Source: Salinigranum rubrum
Lineage (GTDB): Archaea > Halobacteriota > Halobacteria > Halobacteriales > Haloferacaceae
NCBI RefSeq assembly: GCF_002906575.1
Contig: NZ_CP026309.1
Span: 1,054,001-1,118,000, forward strand
Direction of reading: 5' to 3'
Length of the DNA stretch: 64,000 nt
The notes beneath the pieces were generated by a model. The model saw only the letters and a list, made by a program, of their open reading frames with translations. It ran no database searches and was not told where the DNA came from. Numbering within the stretch: position 1 is the first letter of the stretch; the number at the start of each line of letters is the position of its first letter. Of this stretch, positions 8,128 to 16,141 are shown one piece after another. Both the position numbers and the translations under genes were made by a program.

Positions 8128-8156
8128 GTCGCTCGGCTCCGACGACGCCTGTTTCG

Positions 8157-8170
8157 TACATAGTTATGTA
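8157..8170 (-). promoter_or_regulatory. Palindromic TATA-like promoter of the precursor gene
   Basis: tacata-gt-tatgta is a perfect 6-bp-arm palindrome ending 29 nt before the precursor ATG, the spacing expected for a TATA box on a leaderless transcript. The exporter's leader ORF has an equivalent palindrome gtata-gt-tatac at almost the same spacing. Confidence 0.6.
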
Positions 8171-8544
8171 TCCGAGTACGTCCGGTTAGCGAGGACGTGC
8201 GGACCGCCGCTGTCAGGTTACCCCGTCCGAAAATCCGACGCCCGGCGGTTATGCACACCACCCAGGTCAGCTCTGACGCGTTAGTGAGGACACATAACCC
8301 TGAATATTCCTGCCACCACCCGAAACAGTTCGACGACGGGCGGTTATGCGCACCCAACGCATCGCATGTGTCCGCCGTCGTGTCGAAACTCCGTCACGAC
8401 TCGGTCGCTCCCGTCGATGCACCGTCTCGACGTCCACTCGGGCGGCCGACACCGACGTCCGCGGCCTCTCGCTCCGCCGGGAGCGTCTTCGCCCCGAGCG
8501 GGGTCGGACGGGTGCTCGCGTTCTGACTCCCCTCACGGCCCGTT
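8171..8544. repeat. Gene-poor stretch with a 16-bp direct repeat (8244-8259 and 8340-8355)
   Basis: The gap between the precursor promoter and the B2 gene has no convincing gene. The sequence ggcggttatgc-cacc occurs at 8244-8259 (a at the variable position) and at 8340-8355 (g), 96 bp apart. The tract between the copies is AT-richer (cacataaccctgaatattcc), unlike the cluster genes. It could hold regulator sites or be the scar of a lost gene. I checked short minus-strand frames here for a second YxxPxL leader and found none. Confidence 0.55.
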
Positions 8545-9027
8545 TCACAGCACCGTTCGCCGCCGGAGTCCCGTCTCGTCGGTCGGGAGCGGCGTGTACT
8601 GCGAGAGGTCGTCCAGGTCGCCCAGCAGGACGCGCCCCTCGTGTTCGACCCACGCGTGTGCCCGGAACTCCGACCCGGCCTTCCTGACGCCGATGCGGAC
8701 GCGGGCGGGGTAGCCGTGGGAGGCGAGCATCGCCTGGGCCACGATGGCGCGTCTGAGACACGTCACCGACGCGGGGAGGTACGGCGACAGGACGTTGATC
8801 GACCACGTGACGTCGTCGCGGGTCGCGGTCGAGTCGGGGTCGGCCAGGAACCGACTCGCCCGTCCGACCGCGCTCTGTACGCTCCCGACGGGAACGAACG
8901 GGACGGCGAGCATGCCGTGGGTGACGAGCAGGAGGAGGTACGCCGACGCCAGCAGGCGCTGTCTCGTCCGCGAGTGGCGGGCGAACCGTCGAACCGAGCG
9001 GACGAATCGCCGCACCGAATCGATCAT
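8545..9027 (-). CDS. Lasso-peptide B2-type leader peptidase (transglutaminase-like), 160 aa
   Basis: B2 proteins cut the leader from the precursor after delivery by B1. The catalytic triad is present: Cys90 in SVTCLRRAIVAQAML, His124 in FRAHAWVEH, and Asp137 in LLGDLDD. RIGVRKAGSEF between them matches the family's conserved Gly-Val strand. The N-terminal hydrophobic stretch (AYLLLLVTHGMLAVPFVP) may attach it to the membrane near the exporter, as in many B2 homologues. Its ATG overlaps the B1 stop (ATGA), giving coupled translation. Length is slightly above the usual 140-150 residues. No cyclase gene follows it, unlike standard lasso operons. Confidence 0.92.
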   Translation of the reverse strand: MIDSVRRFVRSVRRFARHSRTRQRLLASAYLLLLVTHGMLAVPFVPVGSVQSAVGRASRFLADPDSTATRDDVTWSINVLSPYLPASVTCLRRAIVAQAMLASHGYPARVRIGVRKAGSEFRAHAWVEHEGRVLLGDLDDLSQYTPLPTDETGLRRRTVL

Positions 9028-9302
9028 TCGACCGTCGCGAGCCGTGCTGTCACCAGTTCGTCGACGAAGGCGACCAGGTCCCGGCGACACTCCTCGGCGC
9101 CGACGTCGTACTCTTCGAGGAGCAGTCTGTGAATCTCGGCGACCGACGCCGGTTCCTGGATGTGGGTCCAGATGGCGTACGCGACGTCCGACAGCCCGTG
9201 GTACTGGCCAGTCTCGGGGTGGAGGACGACCTGCTCGCCCCCGACGTCGGCCGAAACGTGGTTCTGGGTCGCCACGACGACGGAACGGTCCGTGATGCTC
9301 AT
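9024..9302 (-). CDS. Lasso-peptide B1-type protein (PqqD-like RiPP recognition element), 92 aa
   Basis: This is a stand-alone RRE: three strands followed by three helices that grip the precursor leader. The pattern is typical: VVLHPETGQYHGLSDVAYAI (strands plus the Leu-x-x-Val/Ala-x-x-Ile/Trp helix), then WTHIQEP and VAEIHRLLLEEYDV, and a last helix CRRDLVAFVDELVTARL. It would bind the Tyr/Pro/Leu/Gly part of the leader encoded at 8011-8127. Its stop overlaps the B2 start. A TATA-like box lies 28 nt before the ATG, so it heads a B1-B2 transcript. Confidence 0.92.
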   Translation of the reverse strand: MSITDRSVVVATQNHVSADVGGEQVVLHPETGQYHGLSDVAYAIWTHIQEPASVAEIHRLLLEEYDVGAEECRRDLVAFVDELVTARLATVE

Positions 9303-9330
9303 GACGATAGTCAGGGAGGCCCCTGTTCGA

Positions 9331-9340
9331 CATAGTTACT
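9331..9340 (-). promoter_or_regulatory. TATA-like box of the B1 gene
   Basis: Read on the minus strand this is agtaactatg, 28 nt before the start codon. It shares the TAACTAT core with the precursor and exporter promoters. Confidence 0.5.
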
Positions 9341-9458
9341 CAGTCGCTATCGGCCCACGCCGGTCCGTTCGTCCCCGCGTTCGCGCCGCTCGCGTCACTC
9401 TCGAAAACGCACACACTGCTCACCACGACGCCCACGCCACGACGACCCAACCCTGCGT

Positions 9459-11266
9459 TCAGGCCGTCGCCGCGTGCGCCGCGAACAGCGCGGCGTACGC
9501 CCCCTCGTTCCTCACGAGTTCCCCGTGTGTCCCCGATTCGACGACCTCCCCGTGGGACATCACGTGGATGCGGTCCGCGTCCGCGATTGTCGACAGCCGG
9601 TGGGCGATGACGACGGTCGCCCGGTCGCGGTCAGAGGCGGCGAGCGCGTCGTACACCGCCGCTTCGAGCGACGCGTCAAGATTGCTCGTCGCCTCGTCGA
9701 GCACGAGCACGTCGGCGTCCGTGAGCAGCGCCCGTGCCAGCGCGACCCGCTGTCGCTGGCCTCCCGAGAGGCGGACGCCGTCGTCGCCCAGGACCGTTTC
9801 GAGTCCGCTGGGGAGGTGCGGCAGGAACTCGGTTATCTGTGCCACCTCGCACGCGCGTTCGAGTTCTCTCTCCCCGACGTCGGGGTTCCCGACGGTGAGG
9901 TTGAACCGCAGGGTGTCGTTGAACAGGAAGGGGTCCTGCCGCACGACGGCGACCCGTGCGCGCCACGAGTCGACGTCGAACGACGTCACGTCGCGGCCGT
10001 CGGCGCGGACCGTCCCCTCGGTCGGGTCGAACAGCCCGGTCAGAAGGGAGACGATGGTCGACTTCCCAGCCCCCGACTGACCGACGAACGCGACGGTCTC
10101 GCCGCGGTCGACCGAAAACGAGAGGTCGCGGACGCCGACCGTCCCGTCCGGGTACGCGTACGTCACGCGGTCGAAGTCGACGCGGTCGACTCGACGGGGT
10201 GCGGGGACGTCGACGTCCACGCGCTCTCTGTCCCGTTCGAGCGCGGTGATCGTTCGCTCGGTGTTGACGAGGTGCGGTAGCTCGCCGTCGAGCCCGTACG
10301 CCACGTTGTTCAGCGAACTCACGACCGGTGCGAGTCGGAACATCGAGAACAGGAAGACCGCGAACGAACCGACCGAGAGCGCGTACACCTCGATGGAGAG
10401 GTAGACGAGCGCGAACACCGTCACGGCGCTCGCGAACAGGTAGGCGTTGCCGAGAAGCGAGTTGTTCCGCTGGAGGCGAACGTACGAGTCCGCGTGGCTG
10501 TCGACCGCGTCGGCGAACCGGTCGCGTATCCGCTGACGCATCGTGAACAGGCGCACGTCGCGCGCGCCCATGATTCCCGACTGTGCCGTCTCCTGGATGC
10601 GCGCGTTCGCATCGGCGACCGCCTCTCCGGTGGCGTACGCCGGCTGGATTACCCGGTGGAGCAGGACGGTCACCGCACCCATCACGACGACCGCCACCAC
10701 GGTCAACTGGGGGGCGAGCACCAGCGCCACGGCGAGATACACCGAGCCGAGGAACAGCCGCTGGGCGAACTGGACGGCCCCCCGACGACCGCGGAGTGGT
10801 ACTCCGTCTGCGTGATGATCGCGTTCAGCAGTTCGTCCGAGCCGAGTTCGTCCAGCCGCTCGACACGGGCGTCGAGCGCGGCGTCGAACACCCGGGTCCG
10901 GAGGTCGCGCACGTACCTCGTCTCGAGGACCGCGAGCAGCCACGCGACGAGGAACTGCACGCCGAACCGCGCGCCGACGACGAGGGTGATGCCGGCGAGA
11001 ACGGTGCCGAGGGTAAAGGGCACGCCGAGCAGGTCGGAGGCGGCGACGAACGCGGAGAGGACCCGGTCCCCGTCGGTCGGGGGCACCCCGCCGCTCGTCG
11101 CCATCTCGATGATCGGGAGCATGAAGCTCAGTCCGATGCCCTCCAGCACGGCGGCGAGCAGGCTGAGCAGGAGGACGGCCGTCGCCAGCGCCGTGTTCGT
11201 CCGAACGGCCGCCCACACGAGACGGAGTTTTCGCCGCGGCGAGAGCGGCGCCCCCGTCGGCTCCAT
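9459..11266 (-). CDS. ABC transporter, fused permease-ATPase (peptide exporter of the cluster), needs one frameshift correction
   Basis: This is a type I exporter with one membrane domain and one ATPase domain, probably the secretion/immunity (D) component. The permease half runs from about residue 15 to 330 with segments such as LATAVLLLSLLAAVLEGIG and VYLAVALVLAPQLTVVAVV. The ATPase half has Walker A GQSGAGKST, the LSGGQRQRVALARALL signature, Walker B VLVLDEATSNLD and switch His AHRLS. The frame breaks after SAVVGG at a run of six C (10778-10783); one added base continues into AVQFAQRLFLGSV and gives 602 aa. The ATG at 11266 overlaps the stop of a 25-codon ORF (TGATG). Confidence 0.9.
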
Positions 11267-11343
11267 CACCGCTCTCGCCTCCCGGTCCGCGCGCTCGTCT
11301 GCCCGTCGCGCGGGCGTACGGGCGTCGACTTCACGCGGCTCAT
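11266..11343 (-). CDS. Leader micro-ORF, 25 codons, coupled to the exporter gene
   Basis: The micro-ORF encodes MSRVKSTPVRPRDGQT followed by SARTGRRER and a stop that overlaps the exporter ATG as TGATG. Its own ATG is 27 nt behind a palindromic TATA box, so it is the leaderless first cistron. A GGGAGG sequence inside it lies about 10 nt before the exporter ATG and could act as a Shine-Dalgarno site. The peptide is basic but lacks the YxxPxL leader motif, so it is more likely a translational coupler than a second precursor. It could also be the true exporter N-terminus if another base is missing. Confidence 0.5.
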   Translation of the reverse strand: MSRVKSTPVRPRDGQTSARTGRRER

Positions 11344-11369
11344 GACGCCTTGGCTGAGGCGAGAACGGG

Positions 11370-11381
11370 GTATAGTTATAC
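11370..11381 (-). promoter_or_regulatory. Palindromic TATA-like promoter of the exporter
   Basis: gtata-gt-tatac is a perfect 5-bp-arm palindrome, 27 nt before the micro-ORF ATG. It closely matches the precursor promoter at 8157-8170 in sequence, symmetry and spacing. Confidence 0.6.
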
Positions 11382-11519
11382 AGTGCGTGCCACCGACGGC
11401 GACCGCCCGGTCGGCGAACCGGTCGTGGTTAGTTCGGCGTTTGTCTCCTCCGAGTTTCAGCCGACGTACACACACGTAAGACCGGAAGAATCGGCGCTGC
11501 GACGACGGCTCCCCAGCCG

Positions 11520-11861
11520 TCAGTTGACCGAGAGGACGCCGACTTCGTACAGTTCCCCCCGGTAGCTGACCGCGCGGTGGTCGGTCCACACCTCGGTGCT
11601 GACTCCTGTCACCTCGGCCCGGTTGTCCTCGTCCGCGAGGGCAGCCTCGAACGCGCGCTGTTGCGCCGGGGTCATCGACTCGAACGCGACCACCTCCTCG
11701 TGGGGGTAGATGGTGTCCGTCTCCTCGACGGAGAGGTACTTCGCGCTCTGGGACGTCAGTGTGAGGTACGCCAACGCGCCGCCCACACAGAGAACGACGA
11801 CGAGGACTCCGAGACCGACCAGGGCGAGGTCACGCTGGTAGGGCTCTTCGAACTCGAACAT
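11520..11861 (-). CDS. Small membrane-anchored hypothetical protein, 113 aa
   Basis: The N-terminus MFEFEEPYQRDLALVG leads into one membrane segment (LVGLGVLVVVLCVGGALAYL). It is followed by an extracytoplasmic domain of about 75 residues with YLSVEETDTIYPHEEVVAFE and a strand-rich end (WTDHRAVSYRGELYEVGVLSV). Residues EEVVAFESMTPAQQRAFEAAL form a helix with an acidic/Gln pattern. Function is unknown. It is divergent from the cytochrome b operon, with about 115 bp between, and similar proteins are found beside respiratory genes in haloarchaea, so an assembly role is possible but unproven. Confidence 0.65.
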   Translation of the reverse strand: MFEFEEPYQRDLALVGLGVLVVVLCVGGALAYLTLTSQSAKYLSVEETDTIYPHEEVVAFESMTPAQQRAFEAALADEDNRAEVTGVSTEVWTDHRAVSYRGELYEVGVLSVN

Positions 11862-11976
11862 GGGGACCGGTCGATGTGTCCTGTGCCGGGAAAGTAACGC
11901 TGTTGATTCGCAGGGCCGTGAACCCGCTCGTTTTCGGAGCGAACCGCTTAACGGGACCGAGACCTAATCTGCGACG

Positions 11977-12933
11977 ATGACCGACGCCTCGGACGAGCAG
12001 GTGGGTGAGGAACCGCCCGGACCGCCGACCGCTGACGGGTCGGTCCCGGCCGGCGACACCGACGACGCGGCCACGACCGCGACCGAGCGCGGAACCGAGG
12101 ACGGTGCCGACACCGCCGCGGACGCGGAACTCGAAGCCCTCCGGCAGGAGGTCGAAGAGAAGTACGACTTCGAGAACTTCGGCCCGAAGGACATGGCCGA
12201 GATGACCGTCGAGGAGTGGGAAGCGGCGTTCGACCCCGACTCGTGGGTCGTCGGTCCCGAACTGCTCGACAGGGTGGAGAAGGAACTGCACAACCGCGTC
12301 GCGATGCGGGAGGTGTTCGCCATCGTCGAGCGGTACACGAGCGAGGGCGAACCGCGGCTCGTCGCCTACTCCGACGAGGGGTACGCCATCGTCTACGCCG
12401 ACGGGAGCGTCGAGGGCGAGGGGACGGTCCTCCGCGACGTCACCCCGACCGTCGCGCTCTGTTCGATGGACGACTACGACGTCGCAGAGCCGCCGCAGAA
12501 CGTCGGCCTTCCCTCGCCGGACGAGGTTCCCGAGGGCTCGGGCGAGTTCGGCAACCTGATGCTGCAGGTGGTCGCGTTCGTCCAGGTCCTCGGCGGACTG
12601 GCGCTCCTCGTGGCGTGGCTCGTCACCGACCTGAACACCATCGTCGCGCCCGTAGCAGCGCTGTTCTTTCTGCTCATCGGCGTCTTCCTCTTCTTCGTCG
12701 TCGCCAACGCTCGGCTCTCGGACCGGTTCCGCTCCGAGGAGTACCGCAACCGGCTCCGGGCGGTCGGCATCGAGGACGGCCAGCGCCCCGACTTCCTCCC
12801 GCCGCTCGACGAGGACGCCGAACTCCTCGGTGGGGGGGTCGAGGGCGAACTCGACCCGGACGGGGAGACGGGCGAGACTGCGACCGAACCGGGGAGCGAA
12901 GACCCCGGCGAGGCCGGCGCACAGGGCGCCTGA
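11977..12933 (+). CDS. Haloarchaeal cytochrome b-operon protein of unknown function, 318 aa
   Basis: The protein has an acidic, low-complexity N-terminus (residues 1-50). A conserved soluble domain follows, with YDFENFGPKDMAEMTVEEWE and MREVFAIVERYTSEGEPRLV. Then come two membrane segments (LMLQVVAFVQVLGGLALLVAW and IVAPVAALFFLLIGVFLFFVV) and a second acidic tail. It is the first gene of the respiratory operon, 73 bp before the halocyanin, and is conserved in that place in haloarchaea (DUF7319-like, from memory). It has no heme or iron-sulfur motif, so it does not replace a Rieske protein. An assembly or structural role is an inference from position. Confidence 0.75.
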   Translation: MTDASDEQVGEEPPGPPTADGSVPAGDTDDAATTATERGTEDGADTAADAELEALRQEVEEKYDFENFGPKDMAEMTVEEWEAAFDPDSWVVGPELLDRVEKELHNRVAMREVFAIVERYTSEGEPRLVAYSDEGYAIVYADGSVEGEGTVLRDVTPTVALCSMDDYDVAEPPQNVGLPSPDEVPEGSGEFGNLMLQVVAFVQVLGGLALLVAWLVTDLNTIVAPVAALFFLLIGVFLFFVVANARLSDRFRSEEYRNRLRAVGIEDGQRPDFLPPLDEDAELLGGGVEGELDPDGETGETATEPGSEDPGEAGAQGA

Positions 12934-13006
12934 GTCCGGGGGATAAACCGACACGAGGCGGGTGAGTCGGTGGGTTTAAGCGCGTTCCATCCTGAGCCCA
13001 ATCTGT

Positions 13007-13660
13007 ATGAACAGGCGGGACTTTCTCCGGACGGCCGGGGGTGCGTCCGTCGCCGCGACAGCCGCTTCGGGCACCGCCGCCGCGCAGGAAGAAGGCGGTG
13101 GTGGTGGCGGGAACGTCCGCCCCGACTGGGGCGGTCACCTCGACGGCGTCGACGGCGGCTATCAGGACCTCCGTGGCTCCAGCGAGGTGACCGTGGAGGT
13201 CGGCGCCAGCGGCAACGGCGGCGCGCTCGCGTTCGCACCGGCAGGCATCTGGGTCGACCCCGGAACGACAGTCACGTGGGAGTGGACCGGCGAGGGCGGC
13301 GGCCACAACGTTGTCTCCAGCGAGGGCCCGGCGTCGCTCGACAGTGGCGCCGCCGTCGCCGAGGCGGGCGCGACGTACGAACACACCTTCGGCGAGGACC
13401 AGACCGGCATCACGAAGTACCACTGCGCCCCGCACGAATCGCTCGGGATGCTCGGCGCCGTCGCCGTCGGTGGCGACGTCGCGACGGTGTCGACGGGCGG
13501 CGGTGGCGAGAAGGAACTCGAGGAACTCGGTGTCGCCATCCAGGCGCACTGGGTCGGCTCGGCGACCATCCTCGGCATCATCGTCACCATCATCTACACC
13601 TTCTACATCCTGAAGTACGGCGAGTCGCCGAACACGGGCAACACGGGGGGTGGTGAGTGA
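13007..13660 (+). CDS. Halocyanin (type 1 copper protein) of the cytochrome b operon, 217 aa
   Basis: This membrane-anchored electron carrier faces the outside. The N-terminus MNRRDFLRTAGGASVAAT is a twin-arginine signal ending in AAAQ. The cupredoxin domain has the blue-copper ligands His (GGGHNVVSS) and Cys-x3-His-x4-Met in YHCAPHESLGM. A C-terminal membrane helix (ATILGIIVTIIYTFYILKY) anchors it. It probably takes electrons from the cytochrome b complex or replaces a c-type cytochrome. The stop overlaps the next start (TGATG). A close paralogue lies at 39648-40274 with long identical DNA blocks. Confidence 0.92.
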   Translation: MNRRDFLRTAGGASVAATAASGTAAAQEEGGGGGGNVRPDWGGHLDGVDGGYQDLRGSSEVTVEVGASGNGGALAFAPAGIWVDPGTTVTWEWTGEGGGHNVVSSEGPASLDSGAAVAEAGATYEHTFGEDQTGITKYHCAPHESLGMLGAVAVGGDVATVSTGGGGEKELEELGVAIQAHWVGSATILGIIVTIIYTFYILKYGESPNTGNTGGGE

Positions 13661-14046
13661 TGTCCTCGTCGGGAAGTACCTACGGTGACATCCACCGCTA
13701 CGAGTCCGCGCGGGAGTCGACCTCCGCCGCCATCGGCATCGTCCTCCTCACCGTGATCGAGGTGGTGTTCGTGTTCCTCTTCACGTACGGGCTGGTCTCC
13801 GGTTGGGGCCTGACCGACCTGGGGAACATGTTCCTCGGCGGCGTCTTGGCCGTGATATTCATCGACCTGGCGTTCATCCTCGCGCTCTATCGGAAGGAGT
13901 TCCTCCCGGACGTGATGATCGTCAAGAAGCGCCGGCGCAAGTGGGAGGACCTCTACATCCGCGAGGACCAGGTCGAGGGCGAGACGCTCGGTGACGGCGC
14001 CTGGGACACGGTGAAACGCGCGATTTACCCATACTACAAGCGATAA
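13660..14046 (+). CDS. Small two-helix membrane protein of the cytochrome b operon, 128 aa
   Basis: Two membrane segments (IGIVLLTVIEVVFVFLFTYG and NMFLGGVLAVIFIDLAFILA) are followed by a basic cytoplasmic patch (KKRRRKWEDLY) and an acidic/aromatic tail ending YPYYKR. It overlaps the halocyanin gene by TGATG and lies 2 bp before cytochrome b, so it is made with them. This DUF7318-like family is found only in this operon context as far as I recall. It is probably a small structural subunit. A GTG at 13657 would add one residue. Confidence 0.8.
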   Translation: MSSSGSTYGDIHRYESARESTSAAIGIVLLTVIEVVFVFLFTYGLVSGWGLTDLGNMFLGGVLAVIFIDLAFILALYRKEFLPDVMIVKKRRRKWEDLYIREDQVEGETLGDGAWDTVKRAIYPYYKR

Positions 14047-14048
14047 CC

Positions 14049-14846
14049 ATGAGTTTAGAAAAGAAAGACGAGTACGACCACAAGGCCTGGTTGAAGTCCA
14101 AGGAGGACCTCACGAAGGTCGAGCAGTTCTTCCTGCTCGGTCTCATCTACGTCGACAAGCGGCTGCGAATCGTCGACTACCTGGAGCTGATGGAGACGCT
14201 GTACTACCGGGTCAACCTCCAGATGCCGAAGAGCCACACCGAGCAGTACAACCTCGACAACAAGTTCTGGTACTGGTACCCCCTCTACACGCTGGGGCTG
14301 TTCTCGACGCTGGCGTACGTCGTCGCGGCCATCTCGGGGGCGCTCCTGGGCTTTTACTACAGCCCCGCGACGACGGGCGACCCCTCGACGGCGTACAACA
14401 GCATCGCGTTCATCATGCGTGACCTGCAGTTCGGGTTCATGCTCCGTTCCATCCACCGGTGGTCCGCACAGGTGATGGTCGCGGCCGTCTTCCTCCACAT
14501 GCTCCGCGTGTACTTCACCGGGGCGTACAAGGAGCCGCGCGAACTCAACTGGATCCTCGGCATCGTCCTCATCAGCCTGACGATGGTGTTCGGGTACACC
14601 GGGTACCTGCTGCCGTGGGACCAGCTAGCGTTCTGGGCCGGTCAGATCGGCGTCGAGATGTCGCTGTCCATCCCGCTCGCGGGTGAGTGGGTCGCCCAGC
14701 TGTTGTTCGGCGGCTTCACGCTGAGCCAGGCCACGCTCCAGCGGATGTACATCCTCCACGTGTTCCTGTTACCCTTCGTCGTGACGACCCTCATCGCCAT
14801 CCACATCGGCATCGTCTGGGTGCAGGGCATCGCGGAGCCACACTGA
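14049..14846 (+). CDS. Cytochrome b, N-terminal heme-binding subunit, 265 aa
   Basis: This is the four-helix heme-b subunit of a b6f/bc1-like quinol oxidoreductase with the subunit split as in b6f. Heme ligand pairs are visible: RSIHRWSAQVMVAAVFLHMLR (His pair on helix B, 14 residues apart), and LHVFLLPFVVTTLIAIHIGI (His pair on helix D). GYTGYLLPWDQLAFW carries the conserved Gly/Pro-Trp quinol-site loop. About 75 extra N-terminal residues precede the first helix, as usual in haloarchaea. It is followed within 9 bp by the C-terminal subunit gene. No Rieske gene is seen in this operon. Confidence 0.94.
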   Translation: MSLEKKDEYDHKAWLKSKEDLTKVEQFFLLGLIYVDKRLRIVDYLELMETLYYRVNLQMPKSHTEQYNLDNKFWYWYPLYTLGLFSTLAYVVAAISGALLGFYYSPATTGDPSTAYNSIAFIMRDLQFGFMLRSIHRWSAQVMVAAVFLHMLRVYFTGAYKEPRELNWILGIVLISLTMVFGYTGYLLPWDQLAFWAGQIGVEMSLSIPLAGEWVAQLLFGGFTLSQATLQRMYILHVFLLPFVVTTLIAIHIGIVWVQGIAEPH

Positions 14847-14855
14847 TACAGAACA

Positions 14856-15634
14856 ATGAGCGACAACGACACCACGAACGAGGACGCACAGGACGCGATG
14901 ACGGACGGCTCCGGCAGCCTCGCCGTCCCGCCGGACGACGAGACGCCCACGTGGGGCGAGCGCAAGGCCCGAAAGACGGGCCTCTCGCGGCTCACCTACG
15001 AGTACTTCGAGCGCGCCCGGCGTGAGGACCAGGACCTCCGCCAGGAGTCGACGTACGTCGAGCGCGACGTGCTCGGCTTCCCGACGTGGCCCCACGAAGT
15101 GATTCGAAACCTCTCTATCGCGTCGTTCTTCACCGGGATGATCCTGTTCCTCTCGGCGACGATGCCGCCGCACATCGGCCCGCCGGCCAACCCCTCTTCC
15201 ACCCCGGCGGTCATCCTGCCCGACTGGTATCTGTACTGGTCGTTCGGCCTGCTCAAGCTGAACCCGCTGAACCCGAGCTCGCCATCCTCGGCGGGCAGAA
15301 GATCATGGCCGACCGGACGTACGGCGTGCTCGCGAACCTCGTCGTCGTCGGGTTCATCGCCATCGTCCCGTTCCTGAACAAGGGGTCGGCGCGTCGGCCC
15401 GTCGAGCAGCCGTTCTGGGCCGCCGTCGGCGTGCTCGGCATCGTCTTCGCCTTCACCATCTCGCTGCTGTCGGTGAAGAACCTCATCCCGATGAACGTCG
15501 ACCTGCTGTTCGACCTGACGTTCCTCCTGCCCATCGTCGCCGGCGTCGTCACCTACGCGGTGTTGAAGACGATGCGCGAGGGGTACACCTACGACCTCAA
15601 CCGCCGGTACTACCGGCTCAGGCCGCCGAAGTAA
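14856..15634 (+). CDS. Cytochrome b, C-terminal subunit, needs one frameshift correction
   Basis: This is the subunit-IV-like partner of the preceding cytochrome b. An acidic N-terminus leads to [18 protein letters not shown], then the first membrane helix, and the quinol-site motif family [19 protein letters not shown] followed by [11 protein letters not shown]. The frame breaks at LNPLNP: one missing G near 15275 shifts it. Restoring the base gives [19 protein letters not shown] and two more helices, a protein of about 259 aa. The intact paralogue at 62168-62944 shows exactly this continuation. As written the protein would lose its last two helices, so a base-calling error is likely. Confidence 0.9.
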
Positions 15635-15715
15635 CTGCGCGCGGCCCCACCGTCCCGCCTGTCACCGACTCCACGAACCGTTCACGTTCTCACCGGCCTC
15701 GTTCACCACACGACG

Positions 15716-16141
15716 ATGACGACAGACACAGACACCACCCGCTCGACCAGTGACGCCACCACGACGGCCACACAGACGGATGCCCAGTCCTCGCCCCAGT
15801 CGGCGGGTCGGCGCGGTCGGCGCGACGTCGAGGTGCCGATGCGGCTGTACAAGACCGTCACGGTGTTCTCGACGCTCATCGCCGTCGTCACGGTCGTCGC
15901 CGGCTTCTTCCTCCTCGACGCCGCGACGCTGCAGGTGAGCTTCCTCAGGGCGATCATCGCGGGCGTCCTGCGTGCGGTGGGGCTGGCGGTCCCGACGGGT
16001 GTGCTGAGCACCGTCCTCGCCGTCTGTGGGCTGCTCGTCATCGCGTTCGGTGCCGGGGTCTACACCGTCTCCACCCGGTTCCGCGCGGAAGGGATGGGAA
16101 AGTCTCAAGAGGGCGCCGACGAAGAGTCAGACAATGGCTGA
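15716..16141 (+). CDS. Small membrane protein of the cytochrome b operon, 141 aa
   Basis: A Thr/Ser/Asp-rich N-terminus of about 45 residues is followed by RRDVEVPMRLYKTVTVFST and two membrane segments (FSTLIAVVTVVAGFFLLDAA and LSTVLAVCGLLVIAFGAGVY). The C-terminal tail is acidic. Its end overlaps the next start by 8 bp (ATGGCTGA), so the pair is translationally coupled. It corresponds to the DUF7315-type proteins of haloarchaeal cytochrome b operons, as best I recall. No cofactor motif is present, so a structural role is most likely. Confidence 0.75.
   Translation: MTTDTDTTRSTSDATTTATQTDAQSSPQSAGRRGRRDVEVPMRLYKTVTVFSTLIAVVTVVAGFFLLDAATLQVSFLRAIIAGVLRAVGLAVPTGVLSTVLAVCGLLVIAFGAGVYTVSTRFRAEGMGKSQEGADEESDNG

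Noticed and set aside
8267-8362. Minus-strand 31-codon frame starting MRWVRITARRRTVSGGGR as a second precursor
   Set aside because: No YxxPxLxxxG leader motif, no promoter at the right distance, and it overlaps the direct-repeat patch.
8197-8526. Plus-strand open frame of 109 codons opposite the peptide cluster
   Set aside because: It is Arg/Ser/Pro-rich and matches no family. It includes the repeated ggcggttatgc sites, and its start is not promoter-spaced.
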